Source: Heterotrichella gracilis | Taxonomy: Eukaryota; Sar; Xanthophyceae; Tribonematales; Xanthonemataceae | Direction: 5' to 3' | Length of the DNA stretch: 64,000 bases | Assembly (NCBI GenBank): GCA_032358255.1 | Contig: JAULBX010025242.1 | Coordinates: forward strand, 1-64,000 | Part shown: one piece after another, positions 1 through 12,100 of the stretch | Numbering within the stretch: position 1 is the stretch's first letter | Layout of the letters: each line of letters starts with the position of its first letter | The notes under the pieces: generated by a model | Seen by the model: the letters and a program-made list of their open reading frames with translations, nothing else | Databases searched by the model: none | Told to the model about the DNA's origin: nothing | Program-made: the position numbers and the translations under genes

Positions 1-72
1 TTTTTCTCATATACCGTATGTATACCGTATATACGGTATATACGGTATGGGGCGTATATACGGTATGCGCAA
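1..72. repeat. Array of ATACCGTAT/ATACGGTAT palindromic units
   Basis: About six 9-base units, in both orientations, lie at the very edge of the window. Positions 21-40 form a perfect 20-bp palindrome. The array may continue beyond the window. It lies downstream of the MnmE stop. No function can be read from it. Confidence 0.8.
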
Positions 73-366
73 CCCTACACATGAGTCCGGGTGCGTGCGC
101 CTTTTATGAACCATTTAGGCCAACACCTGCTGCTTTGACGAAATGCTATGTGTAAGCGCAAGTTCTGCTGCCAAATTCCATGGTGAGTATGTGCGATTCT
201 AATGGCAATCGCCTGAATCTTGCGGAGGCAGCCTAGCTAAACTAGCTGTGCCAGAGAATTGTCGTTGATGACACTCCCCCCTTGGGGTGGCACCGGTGGA
301 GCCCCCACCCCAGGGTGCACTTCACTCCCCCCCTTTTGAGTGTGCTTTTAAATCCAACTGCACGCC

Positions 367-3300
367 TCACTTCCCTATGCAGAACCTGCTGAAGATGCTG
401 TCCAGAACCTGCTCAGCAACCTCCTGGCCGCTCACCTGCGCAATAGGGTGGGTGGAGGGTGAGGAGGGGGCTGGCGCTCCCGGGGTGGAGGAAAGCGGAA
501 CCAAGGGGACTACAATTACTAGTACCCCGACTGTCCACAAACATGCTCCCCATGCCTGAACACACAGGCAGCAATGAGTGTCACCCGGCCGTGGACAGCC
601 AATTGGCGACGCCCCACACCAATCCGCCCCCGCACACCGTGACATGCACAACATCCATGGACACTCGCATCACGATAATCATCCCAGGGACGCTACACTT
701 CCAAAAACAGGAAAATCATGCTCCCTAGATGTGCTCCCATGCCCGACAGGCAGCTCCCTCCTCCCTACCTCGCCAAGCGCCTGCACCCCGCCTCGCAGGT
801 CAATGCTCCAGAAGTCCATGGGAAGACCCGCATGGGCGCTGGCAGCTGCTGCCTTCAGGGACTCTGCGGCGCGCGTGAGCGCCTCAGCCTGGCGCTCATT
901 CACCGCCCATCCAACACCGCCTGCGCACAGATGATCAGGGTTTACGGTTAGTGCTGGGGTTCAGGGTGGAGGGTGCAGGGGTTTTGGCTAGGGAATGCAG
1001 TCGGTTGCACGCGTGAGGGCCTTGGCCTGGCACTCATTCACCCCCCGATGGGTATTATGGTGCATTGCTATAGATTCAGGGTACACAAATGCACAACCTT
1101 CTGGGCGATTGTTGACCGCCCAGCGGGTGAGGGATCAGCATTCAGAAGTTTTTGAATGGTTTACCTCAAGCCAGCCCTACCCTTTCCCCACCTGATGCTA
1201 GCTGTGGCGCCCCTGCCAGCTCCAGAATGGCTGCCTGCAGTAGGGCCAAACCCTCTCCCTGGGTGGCAGATGTGGTCACCACCTGCTGGAATAGGCCCCG
1301 CACATTCGGCGGAATGTCGGGGGCGTGCGCTGCAAACGAGGGGGGGATGGGGGGTCAGGATGCAGTGACCACCTGCTGCAAATAGGCCCCCCACACATCT
1401 ACTTGCTCCGCCTTAACCCCCTAGTGTGTGCCGGTGACGACTGGGAATGCCTTTTGTTTTCTTGTTGTGTGTGCCGGTGCTCTGCCTGGCAGCGAGAGCA
1501 TTTTTGGACACCATACCAAAAAAAGGCGCTCCCAGCCATCATCTTCATTAAGGACATCATACATGATCGATCAACAAGAGTGTGACAAAATTTCAGGCAA
1601 GGCTTCTTGACTGAGCTCAAGCATGGCCTAATTTGAGTGCACATCAACTACACGCGTTTTTCATGACTCTATGTGGCTGCGCTACTCACCCTGCAGATCC
1701 ACCTTGTTGAGCACCAGCAGGGCAGGGGGGTCGCTCCCGCTGTTTCCATTCCCCCCGTTGCTCCCCAGCAGCTGCTGACAGATGGAGTCATCCTCTGATG
1801 TCCACCCCACCTGCATGACAATAGTACAAACCCCCCGTTAACCCTGAACTCTAGGTGAATGGTTTTTAATTCTGCATTTCCGGTTTGGACCCTAAAGCAC
1901 ACACCCATGAGCACACCCACCACCACAGGCACCACCATCAGCACCACCACCACCACCACCACTACCGGCACCACCAGGACCACCACCATCACCCCCACCC
2001 CCCCACCCACCACCCGCCGCACCTGTGCGTCCGCCACCACCACCACAATGTCAGCCCCCGCAGCCGCAGCCGCCGAGCGCTCCACCCCCATCCTCTCAAC
2101 CGCATCCACCGCCTCACGCATGCCGGCAGTGTCTAGGAGCACTACAGGCACGCCAGCCAGCACCACACCTGCGCAGGTGATGCTAGAGTTTGTGCAGGGT
2201 TTGGATAGGGTTTAGACAGCGTCTGGGAGCACCACTGGCACACCAGCCAGCACCACACCTGCACAGGAGTGGTGGAGACAGGCGAGGGGGGTGTGGGGGC
2301 GAAAGGCAAAACCGGCTGAATGCCTGCCCAAACCCAACCCAATCCCCACTGATCCCTGCTATGACAGTCACGTGACTGGGTACTGGGTGAAAATGTGGTT
2401 GCAACAGTCAACTGTGGTTGGTACTGTACCTCTCATCCCCTCTTACCTGCCTCCACCACATCCCTGGTGGTCCCCGCAATGTCGGTCACAATGGCCCGAT
2501 CACTGCCGCTCAGCGCGTTCAGCAGGCTGGATTTTCCCACATTTGGCCGACCCACCAGGGCGATTTGCAGGCCCCTCTGTAGCAGCTGGCCCTGGCGCTG
2601 GGTGGCCAATGCGGCCTCCACCTACAGGGGGTGGAGAATTTGGAGGTGTTGAAGGGGGACGATTTGGGGTGAATAATACTGTAGACAAATGAAGCAATAC
2701 CAATTGTATGTTCACCCACGGGCAAAACATAACCATCTTAAAAGATAATAAACATCAGCAGTATTGACACCCCCAGCCATCGCCCATACCTGCTCCAGCA
2801 TCACCCTAGCGACCCTGCTCAAAATGCCTTTTGAACCTTAAAAACATTTCATTATTGATATCCCCATTACCTGCTCCCTACCCCTGCTCAAAATAATAGC
2901 TTTACTATTAGAATCCCCATTACCTGTCTCAAGAGCACCCCTATCCGCTGCTGCACCTCCCCTGCATCCAGCTGCGGCAGGTCCTCATCAAAATCGATCC
3001 GAGCCTCAATCTCCGCCAACAATTCAAGTGCATCTGATCGCATCCTAGTCACCATGCCCCCCAGCCCCCCTTGCAGGCCCGCCAACGCACTGTCGGCAGC
3101 AGCCGGGGTGCGTGCGGTAATGAGGGCGGATACAGCCTCCGCCTGAAGGCTTTGGTAGGGTTCAAATTAGGGGTTTGTAGGGTGGAGGTTAGGGTTTGCC
3201 AAAGGAGTGCGGGCGGTGATGAGGGCGGACACAGCCTCCGCCAGAAGGGCTTTTGGTAAGGGTTTTGGTTAGATTTAGAGTTGGAGATTATCAAGGGTTC

Positions 3301-4822
3301 TAGAGTTGGGGTTGGGATTCCGGACTGGGACGTAAATGTGATGAGGGCAGAGAGCCTATTTCAGCCATGCAGGGTATCATTCAGGTGTGGGTCAGGATGA
3401 CAACGCCCTCAATGCAGCTACACCATGCACGCACAACTAAAACCCAAATAAACCCGCACGTCACACACACACACACCTGCGCCAGGTCCAGCCTGCCGTT
3501 CAGGAAAGCCCTTAGGGTAAACTCCCCCGGCCCCGCCAGCCTGGCCCCCGCCTGCACCACAGTCGCAAGCAGCCTGCCTGCGCACATGGCCCCCCCATGG
3601 CCCTGCAGCTCTATGACGTCATCCCCGGTGTAGGAGTGGGGGCCAAGCATGGTGAGCAGCAGGACCTGCAATGGGGATATGAGTGCGTAGAAAAGGGGGA
3701 AAGGGGAGGGGAGGATTGTCGGCCATCCCTGGGCATTGGTACGCAGTTGGCAGTCTCCTCCCTTTACACCTTGCCTCAGCAAGGCCATGCTTGCTGTTTA
3801 ACCCTAAACCCTGCAGCTGTAACGACATCATCTTTAAAATTCACCCTTGCTAGGTCTGTCACGCTTGCTAGGGTCCCACCCTCACCTCATCCACCACCCT
3901 GCCCTCCCCATCCACCACAGTCCCATAGTGCAGGCGGTGCGAGCGGGGTAGCCAACCAGGGGGCTTGGCCCGTGCTGGTCTGAACACCGCCATTGCAATG
4001 CGCATGGCCTCTGGCCCAGATAGCCTGATGATGGATACAGCCCCTGTCTGTGCGCCTGTGGAGGCATGGGGGGTGGGATTGGAGAGGGGTCAATCATTGG
4101 TGGCATGTGTTGACTGCGCCAATCGTTAAGCGTTGTCTTTGCAATTAGGAACATCGCATTGGTGTGCATGGTGATGGCATTTGCTTTTGTGATCATTTTT
4201 GGCACCTGCTGACTACCACCATCGAGAGAAAATGACCACCCACAACCACCACCCGATAATCCGCAACCAGAGGAAACCAGAAATAATCATTATAGTAGCT
4301 CAAAAGTACCGATGCAGCTTACCTGTCACCACAGCAGCGATGGTGTCATTTCCCCTCCCGTCAAGCTCGTCCCCTTCCTCCCCTCCCTGGTCCCTGCCCC
4401 CAAGGGGGAAAGCTGTCTCAGGAGCCCAGCTGGCGTGTGCCCTCCCCATTAGTCCATTTCCTGCCCTGGGATGGTACCGCCATTGACTGGTGCTGCCACC
4501 TGCGGGCGGTGGTCTAGGGATTAGGGTTAGGGTTTACCTCTGCCACACCCAGGCTCTAACAGAGACACATCAACGCTTCCAGAATATGCGCAAGATTATG
4601 CGCAAGACCTGCACGTTGAGGGCGTTAGGGTTTTGGGTTCCTACATGTGCCACACCCAGACCGCAATGGTGGTTGCTGTATGGGCTGCAGCTCACCGCGC
4701 ATGTGCCTGCCAACCCCACCCGCACGCGCTTGCTCCCACGCTCCCTTGGTGGCGTGTGTGTGGCTCTGTGCTGGTTTTAGAGCGGCAGAGTGTGCACCAT
4801 TGCTGCTACTTGCCACCGCCAT
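367..4822 (-). CDS. mnmE: tRNA modification GTPase MnmE/TrmE (organellar), multi-exon
   Basis: MnmE works with MnmG to modify the wobble uridine of certain tRNAs; in eukaryotes it acts in mitochondria and/or plastids. Exons read on the minus strand in family order. The N-terminal domain has DTIAAVVT (exon ending at 4323), then [10 protein letters not shown] and [16 protein letters not shown] helical segment follows (about 2925-3110). The G domain shows G1 GRPNVGKSS and G2 GTTRDV (about 2447-2622), G3 DTAGMR (about 2015-2176) and G4 NKVD (from about 1690). The C-terminal helices (1192-1282, 769-920) lead to the last exon, 367-435, which ends FCIGK-stop with the conserved catalytic Cys of the C-x-G-K motif. 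The 5' end is unsure: a Ser/Ala/Arg-rich transit-like leader could start at the ATG at 4822 and splice to about 4412. Several introns hold degenerate copies of adjoining exon pieces. Family identity is firm; individual exon limits are estimates. Confidence 0.93.
1000..1050 (-). repeat. Degenerate copy of an MnmE exon edge
   Basis: This intronic stretch repeats, with differences, the bases at about 872-912 that encode the NERQAEAL region of MnmE. A second copy, at 1360-1392, resembles the VVTT exon edge at 1265-1290. Both lie upstream, in the sense of transcription, of the exon they resemble. Confidence 0.6.
2214..2262 (-). repeat. Copy of the MnmE G3-exon start in the preceding intron
   Basis: The stretch differs from 2130-2176 at only a few bases. 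That region encodes the start of the exon with VVLLDTAG. The copy keeps the acceptor-like CAG. It could be a decoy acceptor or an alternative exon edge. Confidence 0.65.
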
Positions 4823-5389
4823 GCCGCCGCTGAGAGAGCGTGAAGCCACGGAAATATCACAACTAAGCCCCATTATAGTCGAGACTCTAAGTGTGCAGCC
4901 GGCATCCCCGGTGGTCCACTGGCACAGCCAATAGTGGTCTTGTTCATGTAGGGATGGTGGCTCGATGCTCTGTCTCAGCAGGAGCTTTGGGCCAAGGGTT
5001 TACTGCCCAAACTTCAAAGGGATATTAGCTGCTCCAGGATGTTGAGAACAGTCACTGTTTCCTGTGCGCGCTGGCTAGGGTGGGTTGACTGCATGAAAGT
5101 GGCTAGGGTTGAAAGCATGCATATATATGCATGCCTATTGGGAAGGCACACTGACGGCCAGTAAGTGGTACGGTGCGGTAGACAGGTGTTCTAACCAGGT
5201 GGGTTTAGGCGTTGGGGTTACAATTATGCTGCACGGCCGCAGCCTTCGGGGCACTTGCAGCCTGCAGTGAGATTGTGCGTGCAGATGGCGTTGGTAAATT
5301 TGTATGACTAAACCTGGTGAGCCACTTGCACTGAGGAAAGCGAGTGTATGGCCTATATGCGCAGACAGACTTTGCAAGCTTGCAAGCAA
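4823..5389. other. Spacer upstream of MnmE
   Basis: I recognise no gene. The only structure seen is a perfect 20-bp palindrome at 5115-5134 made of GCATGC and AT steps. The MnmE promoter presumably lies here, since that gene is read leftwards. Confidence 0.5.
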
Positions 5390-5794
5390 ACAAGGTGAGT
5401 GCATGATGGGTCTGACGCCCCCGTCTCGTTTGTTTACAGCTTGCGTTGGCGCCGGAATGGTACCTTGTGGGCAAACGGAAGGTGCCTTCCTTGTGCGATA
5501 CCATGACAGTTGGGGCAGAGTTGTGGCTGGTTTCAAGTATCTGTTCGCTTGCTCCTCCACTTGCCAACAGGGCTGAACCAGCAGCGCCGATGTCCGTGGA
5601 CGCCATGCCAAGCCATGCCGTTGAATGCAGGAGAGCGGAGATTAAACGTACAACCTTACTTTGTGCCACTGAAGGCTTAGCTAGCTACATTTGTAATGAA
5701 ATCTTTTCAAAAGTCGGTAAAAAAAAATCAAATACCGTCTTCAAAAAAAGTTGGACTTACCTCACGTTGCCTGCAGAAAGCACAGAAACCGAGC

Positions 5795-5880
5795 TTAACG
5801 GGTTTTGAACCCGAAACCTCCCAGGGGACCGACAGCAGAGCTCTTGACAGAGCTACTCAGACTCGTGCTGAGAAGTAGTT
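5795..5880 (-). repeat. tRNA-derived repeat core (SINE-like), left copy
   Basis: On the minus strand there is a D-arm-like TAGCTCTGTCAAGAGC (A-box-like) and, about 35 bases on, a T-arm-like CGGGTTCAAAACCCG with a 7-base loop (B-box-like). No anticodon stem forms, so it is not a working tRNA. This is the pattern of a tRNA-derived SINE head. The core recurs in the right duplication unit at about 7630-7740. Confidence 0.5.
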
Positions 5881-6499
5881 AAACTTGAGAGCTGCGCCAC
5901 TCTGCTGTCTTGTGCCCCAGTGCCGTTTCTTGGTGACCATATACCCGTGTGTGCCCTGGCATGGCAGGCGGCTCTTGCTGAAGCGAATCGCAAGTTGAGG
6001 GACGGAACGGATAAGTTCTGTAGCAAGTTCCCGAGGTGTCAACTCGTTACAGGGTTGATACGAAAGCCAAGCTTGCAGCAACCTCATGATCAATTAGCGC
6101 ATTGTGGTCAAACCCCAGCAGGTCCAGTGCAGGACAGCCACTTGCGTTGCCCTTGCTCTGGTAAGAAAAGCGCACACCGTGCAAGATAAGCCATTGCATG
6201 TGTGGTGCAGCTTACGGGAGGACATCCAGTGCAGGTAGGAAGGCACAGGCGCCGAGTGTGTTGTGTGTGGGGGTCCTTGGAGACGGTTGCAATGGCCAGG
6301 AGTGCAACCTAGTGCAACTGAGTCCCCCTTTGGTCTTAACTTCCTGAAATAAGTTAGCTAACTGTAGGCATCTCTCCAGTCTGGTGTCCGTGCACACTAG
6401 TTAGGAGGTTCCACCCCTCTAACCCCTCACAGGCTGCATTGTGTCCAGTGCGCGGGGTGCCCCTGGCCAGGCCCCTTCCCTGACCCACAGCTTATACTT

Positions 6500-7020
6500 G
6501 CCAAGCTGTCTGTGCGGCAACCCAAGCTGAGCCCTTCCCTAGGGTCTCTAGGGTTCCCCTCCCACCACCACAGGCCTGTTGACCTTGCCGAGCTGTACAG
6601 CACAGCACGCGGGTGCCACCTCCTCCCATGTACCCCACCCTAGGGTTTCTCCCCTAGTTGAGTGTCCTCGAGTGGGCTTACCCACCAGCTGAACCCTTCC
6701 CTAGGATCTGTTGACTCTCCCCATCCCCTACTTACTGGCTGGGCTGTACCGGCTGCGTTGGCGGCACACCCAGCTGAACCCTTCCCTAGGGCTTCACTCC
6801 CACCAACCGGGGTCCGCCTTCGGCTGAACCCTTCACTAGGGTTTGGGCCCCTCCCCTCCTCACAGATTGACCTGCATGAGGTGCATGGCCGGCACCCTCA
6901 GCTGAACCCTTCACTAGGTTTTTTGCGCCCTCCCCTCCTCACAGGTTGACCTGCATGGGGTGCGTGGGGGGCACCCTCAGCTGAACCCTTCCCTTAGGTT
7001 TGTGCCCCTCCCCCTCCTCA
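6500..7020 (-). repeat. Minisatellite derived from the end of the DRC1 last exon
   Basis: About six units are seen, two of them near 6862 and 6938. Each joins a diverged piece of the last ~35 coding bases of DRC1 (minus-strand reading CCATGCAGGTCAACCTGTGA) to an AGCTGAACCCTTCCCTAGGG-type linker. A matching array lies at about 8640-9005. Confidence 0.7.
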
Positions 7021-7137
7021 CAGGTTGAACTGCATGGGGTGCGTGGGTGGCACTTCCAGCTCCCCCGTGATGCGCGCAGACAGGCGTTGCTTCAGCCCGG
7101 CGTGCAGCTCTGCATTGTGCTGGGTCAAGGACTCCAC
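7018..7137 (-). pseudogene. Second intact copy of the DRC1 terminal exon
   Basis: This is a 120-base open block preceded on the minus strand by an acceptor (CCCAG). It has the same length, phase and stop as the terminal exon at 9002-9121. It encodes VESLTQHNAEL... through GELEVPPTH... to FNL-stop and differs from the proximal copy by a few residues (for example H for R, Q for L, P for L, F for V). It could be a used alternative last exon or a fossil of the duplication; expression data would decide. Confidence 0.7.
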
Positions 7138-7259
7138 CTGGGGGAGGGGTTGGGGTTGTTAGGGTTCTGGTGTTTCGGTTCTGGCAGTGGGGTGGTATCA
7201 TGGCAGTGGGTGAAAATGCTGCACCGCCCTTGCCGAACTCGGCTTTTCTCCTGCGCTGG

Positions 7260-9125
7260 CCAGGTGGGTTGATGACGGGTGGAAATTTTGGCGCTGGTGA
7301 TGGGGAGGAAACCACCATGGATCTCGAGATCCGCCCGCTCCTGAAGCACCACAAGGAGATCCGCCCGCTCTCTATAAGGACTTTGTTCTCTTCAACAGCG
7401 CCAACCAACAGCGCCCGTGCTCCTGACGCCCATGCCATGCCAAGCTTTGACATGCCATGCCGCATAAATGCACTGGAATGAACGAGTCAATGCTATTCCC
7501 TCCGTAGCATCCTTCGCCTTGCGCTGCTGAAGCCATTTGCAGCATTGCAATAAAATACTTTCCAAAGGTGGTGAAAAAATCCAGGAACCGTCTCAAAAAA
7601 AGGAAGTTGGACTTACCTCACAGAAAGCCGAGTTTAGCGGGTGTTGAAGACGGCAGGTTTTGAACCCCAAACTTCCCCAGCGAGGTCTATAACAGAGCGC
7701 TACTAAAGCCACTCTACTATCCGGTGACGTAGAGCTACTTCTTGGCGACCATGTACCCCGTATCGTGTGTGTCCTGGCATGGCACTGCCAGTGGCAGTCC
7801 GACAGTCGGCGACGGCTATTTCACATGTCACTACTGTAAGTTACAGTAGTTGAAAGAGCCAAGCAACCAAGAAGGTTGGTCAAACCCCAGTAGGTCCTGT
7901 GCAGTCCTGGTACAGCCACTTGCGTTGGCCTTGCAAGGTAAGCGCACACCGTGCAATATAAGCCGTTGGATATTTTGTTCAGCTTTCGGGAGGACATCAG
8001 TGCAGGGAGGAAGGCACAGGCGCCGTGTCTTTTGTGTGAAGGGGTGTTCCTGAAGAGTCTCCAGTGGAGACGGTTGCATTTGCAACGGCCAGGAGTGCAA
8101 CATAGTTGGTCTGACTAAGTTAGCTAGTATAGGCTTTTCTCCAGGTTGGTGTCCGTGCATACCCACCGCAGTACCCGTGGGTGCAAAGTAGGTTATAGTT
8201 AGAGTGTTTACTCAACCTATGTGCACTCCTTGCTCATTGGTCTGTGGCTCCAGGCAGGGAACCGAACTGCAAGGGCAATAGACTACTACACGGGTGCCAG
8301 CAGGACGTATACCAGCCGTGTGTGCCACTGTTGTCCAAACATTACAGCAGGAACAAGGGAAGAACCTTGTGGCGCGCCATAGCGCGTCACTGTATGATAC
8401 ATGCAGGGTTACCCTGTGCATGGCATGGCACTCACTGGTGGTCACCAATAGCACCTGGCGACCCTTGCTAGGGTTCCACCCCCCTACCCTCAACAGGGTA
8501 CCTGCGTTGTTTCAAATGCGCGGGTGCAAATTACACACACATAGCCATACCACCATGGTACGTAGGTACCTCCAGCAAGGTAGTGTACCCTAGGTGCCCC
8601 CTTCCCAGCCCTTTCCGAGCTGTGTGCGCGGCAGTCCAAGCTGAACCCTTCCTAGGGTCTCTAGGGTTGCCCTTCAACCCCCACAGGCTGACCTTGCCGA
8701 GCTGCACAACATAGCACGATGGTGCCTCCTCCTCTCATGTGCCCCGCCCTAGGGTATCCCCCTACAACACCCCACAGGTTGACCACCACTCCGCGACTCA
8801 AGTGTCCTCGAGTGGGCTTACCCACCAGCTGAACCCTTCCCAAGGGTATATCAAGTCTCCATCCCCCACTCATTGGCTGCCCTGTACCGGCTGCGTTGGC
8901 GGCACATCCAGCTGAACCCTCCCCTAGGGCGTCACTCCCACCAACCCCGCATGTGGCAGAACCCTTCCCTAGGGTTTGGGCCCCTCCTTCACTCACCACC
9001 CTCACAGGTTGACCTGCATGAGGTGCGTGGGGGGTACCTCCAGCTCCCCCGTGATGCGCGCAGACAAACGCAGCTTCAGCCCGGCGCGGAGCTCTGCATT
9101 GTGCTGGGTCAGGGACTCAACCTGA
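7260..9125. repeat. Right unit of the ~1.8 kb direct duplication
   Basis: Counterpart of 5390-7140, with the same blocks in the same order. It ends with the DRC1 terminal exon at 9002-9121, which adjoins the rest of the gene. The lower part, about 8640-9005, is a minisatellite whose units resemble the end of that exon joined to CTGAACCCTTCCCTAGGG. Confidence 0.85.
7630..7745 (-). repeat. tRNA-derived repeat core (SINE-like), right copy
   Basis: Diverged partner of the core at 5795-5880. On the minus strand it keeps GGGGTTCAAAACC as a B-box-like element and a GTAGAGTGGC-type stretch upstream. The flanks align to those of the left copy, so it was carried along by the large duplication, not inserted separately. 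Confidence 0.45.
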
Positions 9126-12100
9126 GGGGAGAGGTGGGGAGGAAGTTAGGGTAATGCGATGGTAGGAGGATGTTAGGGTATTGGTTGTTAGGGTTCTGGT
9201 GTCGTGGACTCTACCCTGGTGGGGGATTGTGGCAGTGGGTCAGGAGGAGACAGGGTTTAGAAGTTAGTGTTCTGACATATCTTCCACCACCACCACCACC
9301 ACCAAGCACACAGAGACCATATCTTCCACACCCACTTATTGTATGACGGCCATCCTTGAGCAGCCTGTGGTATCTGACCAGCACACATACTTTAAATTCT
9401 ACAACCGGATTTCTAAACCACGCCCACCCACCTCTCGTATGACCGCCACCCTTGCCTTGAGCAGCTTGTGGTACCCCCTAAATCCTAAAAACTAAACCCT
9501 AAACCATGACCACCCACCTCTCGTATGACTGCCACTCTCGCCTTGAGCAGCCTGTTGTACCTGACCAGTGCTGCCTCCAGTGCCTGCCAGCCGGAGAAGG
9601 CATCAGGGGAGAGGACACCCGCCAGGCGCTGCAGGGGGGGACATATAAGGGTCAATGTGTGGTGTCATCACGAACACATGTAAATGATGCCTCATGCACT
9701 CACACGATACCTCACATTGCACACGCTTAAATAATTGGACCCACACTTGAATGAATGCACATCGCCCTACCCACATGGAGTTTGCACATGATAGCATGGC
9801 ATGCCCTTATGGATGCACGCATGACAACATGCGCACGGAACACATATTATCATGTGGAAATATGCCCCCTCATGTGGACCCACAGATAAATGGGCATTGT
9901 GCCCCTGCCCTCCATGTCCCACACCTGCCAGTAGTACACCGATCTTTTATGTGTTCAGGGTTAGGGTTCAAGCCACATGCCTGCCAGTAGTCTGCCTCAG
10001 CTGCTGCCTGCATTGAGCGGCGGCGCACGCGGGTGGCTGCGCTGGGGGAGGAAACGCCATCATTGCCATCGAACGCATCACCAACCGGGGGGGATGGGGC
10101 GGCGGCTGAGGCGCCGTCACCTGCTGGGATGCAATTGCAGGCACATATGGGTACAGGTACATGTGCAGTCATCTGCTGGAATGGGGTCTAAAGCTATGGT
10201 AACCACCCGCCGCGCCCCTAACAGCCTACTGCCCGGCATGAGCCAGGTTCACCTATACCTCTGCAAGCAAGGCAAGCAACCGCCTGTGCACCAAGGCGGT
10301 GCTTCCTTGTGCACCCTGGCTGCCTCAGCCCCATGCACACCTCCACATTCCCAACTCCTATCTGCCCCCTGGTACACACAATCCCCACTTTTCCCATCCA
10401 CCCAATTGCCCCACCCATCACCCTACCTGCCTCCCGGTCTTATGGCGACATTAGTGCTGTGGGTGTGGGTGGGTGCCCCACCTGCTGCCTGGTGATGACC
10501 CTGTCAGCCTCAGCAACACACACCCACACTCCCAACCCTTATCTCCACCCCCATACACACATTCCCCGCTCCTCCCTCCCACGCACACCACCACACCACC
10601 CAACCTACCTGCCTCCCGGTCGTATGGTGACATCAGCGCTGTGGGTGTGGGTGGGTGCCACGCGTGTCCCAGCTGCTGCCTGGTGATGACCCTGTCAGCC
10701 TCAGCCACCTGCTGAACCACTGCAAGCAGCTCCTCAGACTTCATGGCCCACATCTGTACGGGGATGAAAGGGAGGGGAAGCAAATGAGTAATGATGCTTG
10801 AGAATTGTGAGTGAGACAAATACTCTGGAGCAGCTCCTCCGCCTTCATGGCTCACATCTGCAGGGGGGTGAAAGGTAGTGGATGGGACGCATGAGGAATG
10901 ATGCATTGAATTATGTTGGGGAGTGAAATGAGGCAATGCTCTGAAGCGGCTCCTCCGATTTCATGGCCCACATCTGCAGGGTTTTGGAAGGGGGAGGCAA
11001 GTGAGTAAGGATGCTGTGAAATTTTGTGATGTGAAGTGAGTGAGACTCTGAAGCAGCCCCTCTGTTTTCATGGCTCAAACTGGTGGGGCTTGGGGTGGGT
11101 GATGGTACAGCAGCTGCACGCATTCGAGCACGAGGCAAGGGTTTGCGGCAAGGATCTTCATGCAACAAAAGACTAGTAATAGATGCACTGTGAGGCAGTT
11201 GCCGCCACCGCTTACCACCGCAGCGTTGCTAAGCACCACCACCACCACCCCACCACCCACCTCCTTGTAGATCCCCCCATCCGCCTCCTCAAAGTGCCTG
11301 TACTTGCGCTGCAGGTCCCTGAACGCCTCCGTGATGCGCCGGTACTCCCCTGCCACCCTGCAGTTGTCGTCGCTGTACGTCTTGTCGAGCTCGGCATGGC
11401 GGGCCTGCACAGTGTGTGGGGAGATGTGTGGGAGGGTGGCATGGTGGGGTTGTTGTTGTGTACTGGGTGTTGTGGTGGTGGGCATGACGCATGTGCGTCA
11501 ACAAACCAGGAAGTTGGAGACATGTATGTGTGGAGTACGATGATTTTGATACCATGGCCACCCTAATCCCCAATTCTGAACCCATGTACCATTGCCACCC
11601 CCCCAGTCCCCCCACCTGCAGCTTGACCAGCACGTTCCTACATGGAGATGGGTTTAGGCTGTATAACCCCTATACCCGTGTCCCATTGCCACCCCCTCAG
11701 TCCCCCTACTTGCAGCGTGACCAGCACATCCCTCTGCTTGGCCAGGCGTCGCTTGTGCTGCTGCAGCAGCGCCGCGTTCTCAGTGTCCCTGGCTAGCAAC
11801 ACCGCGTGGTTGTATGTCAGCTTGTGCGCGTTGAGGGAGTAGGTGGCGCGCTGCAGGTGCAGGTGGCGCTCAAGGCTGCCGATGTCCTCCTCAAGCCTGG
11901 GGGGGGAGTGGTGAGTGGGGACAGTGGGGAAGGGGGATATGTTTAGGGTTGGATGAAGTTGATAAATAGAATACATGAGAAGGAAAGTTTACAAGCAATA
12001 GAATAATAATGATATTATTGGTTAGAAGAATCAGACCTGCGGAGTTTCAACCGGCCTGGAGCCTGTTGTTTGCCTCTGCATTTGCAGTGCGCAGCTCCGC

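Larger units (their letters stand above)
5390..7140. repeat. Left unit of a ~1.8 kb direct duplication
   Basis: This unit and 7260-9125 share the same order of blocks: a stretch ending near CCATGCCAAGC, a tRNA-like core, a block containing AAGCGCACACCGTGCAA, a block with GGAGACGGTTGCA, then a minisatellite of CAGCTGAACCCTTCCCTAGGG-type units, and finally a copy of the DRC1 terminal exon. The units differ by many substitutions and small indels, so the duplication is not recent. The right unit contains the DRC1 3' end that adjoins the rest of the gene. Confidence 0.85.

Noticed and set aside
1885-2136. His/Thr-rich open frames on the plus strand
   Set aside because: They are antisense to the MnmE G3 exon and its CAC-repeat intron; the composition is that of a simple repeat.
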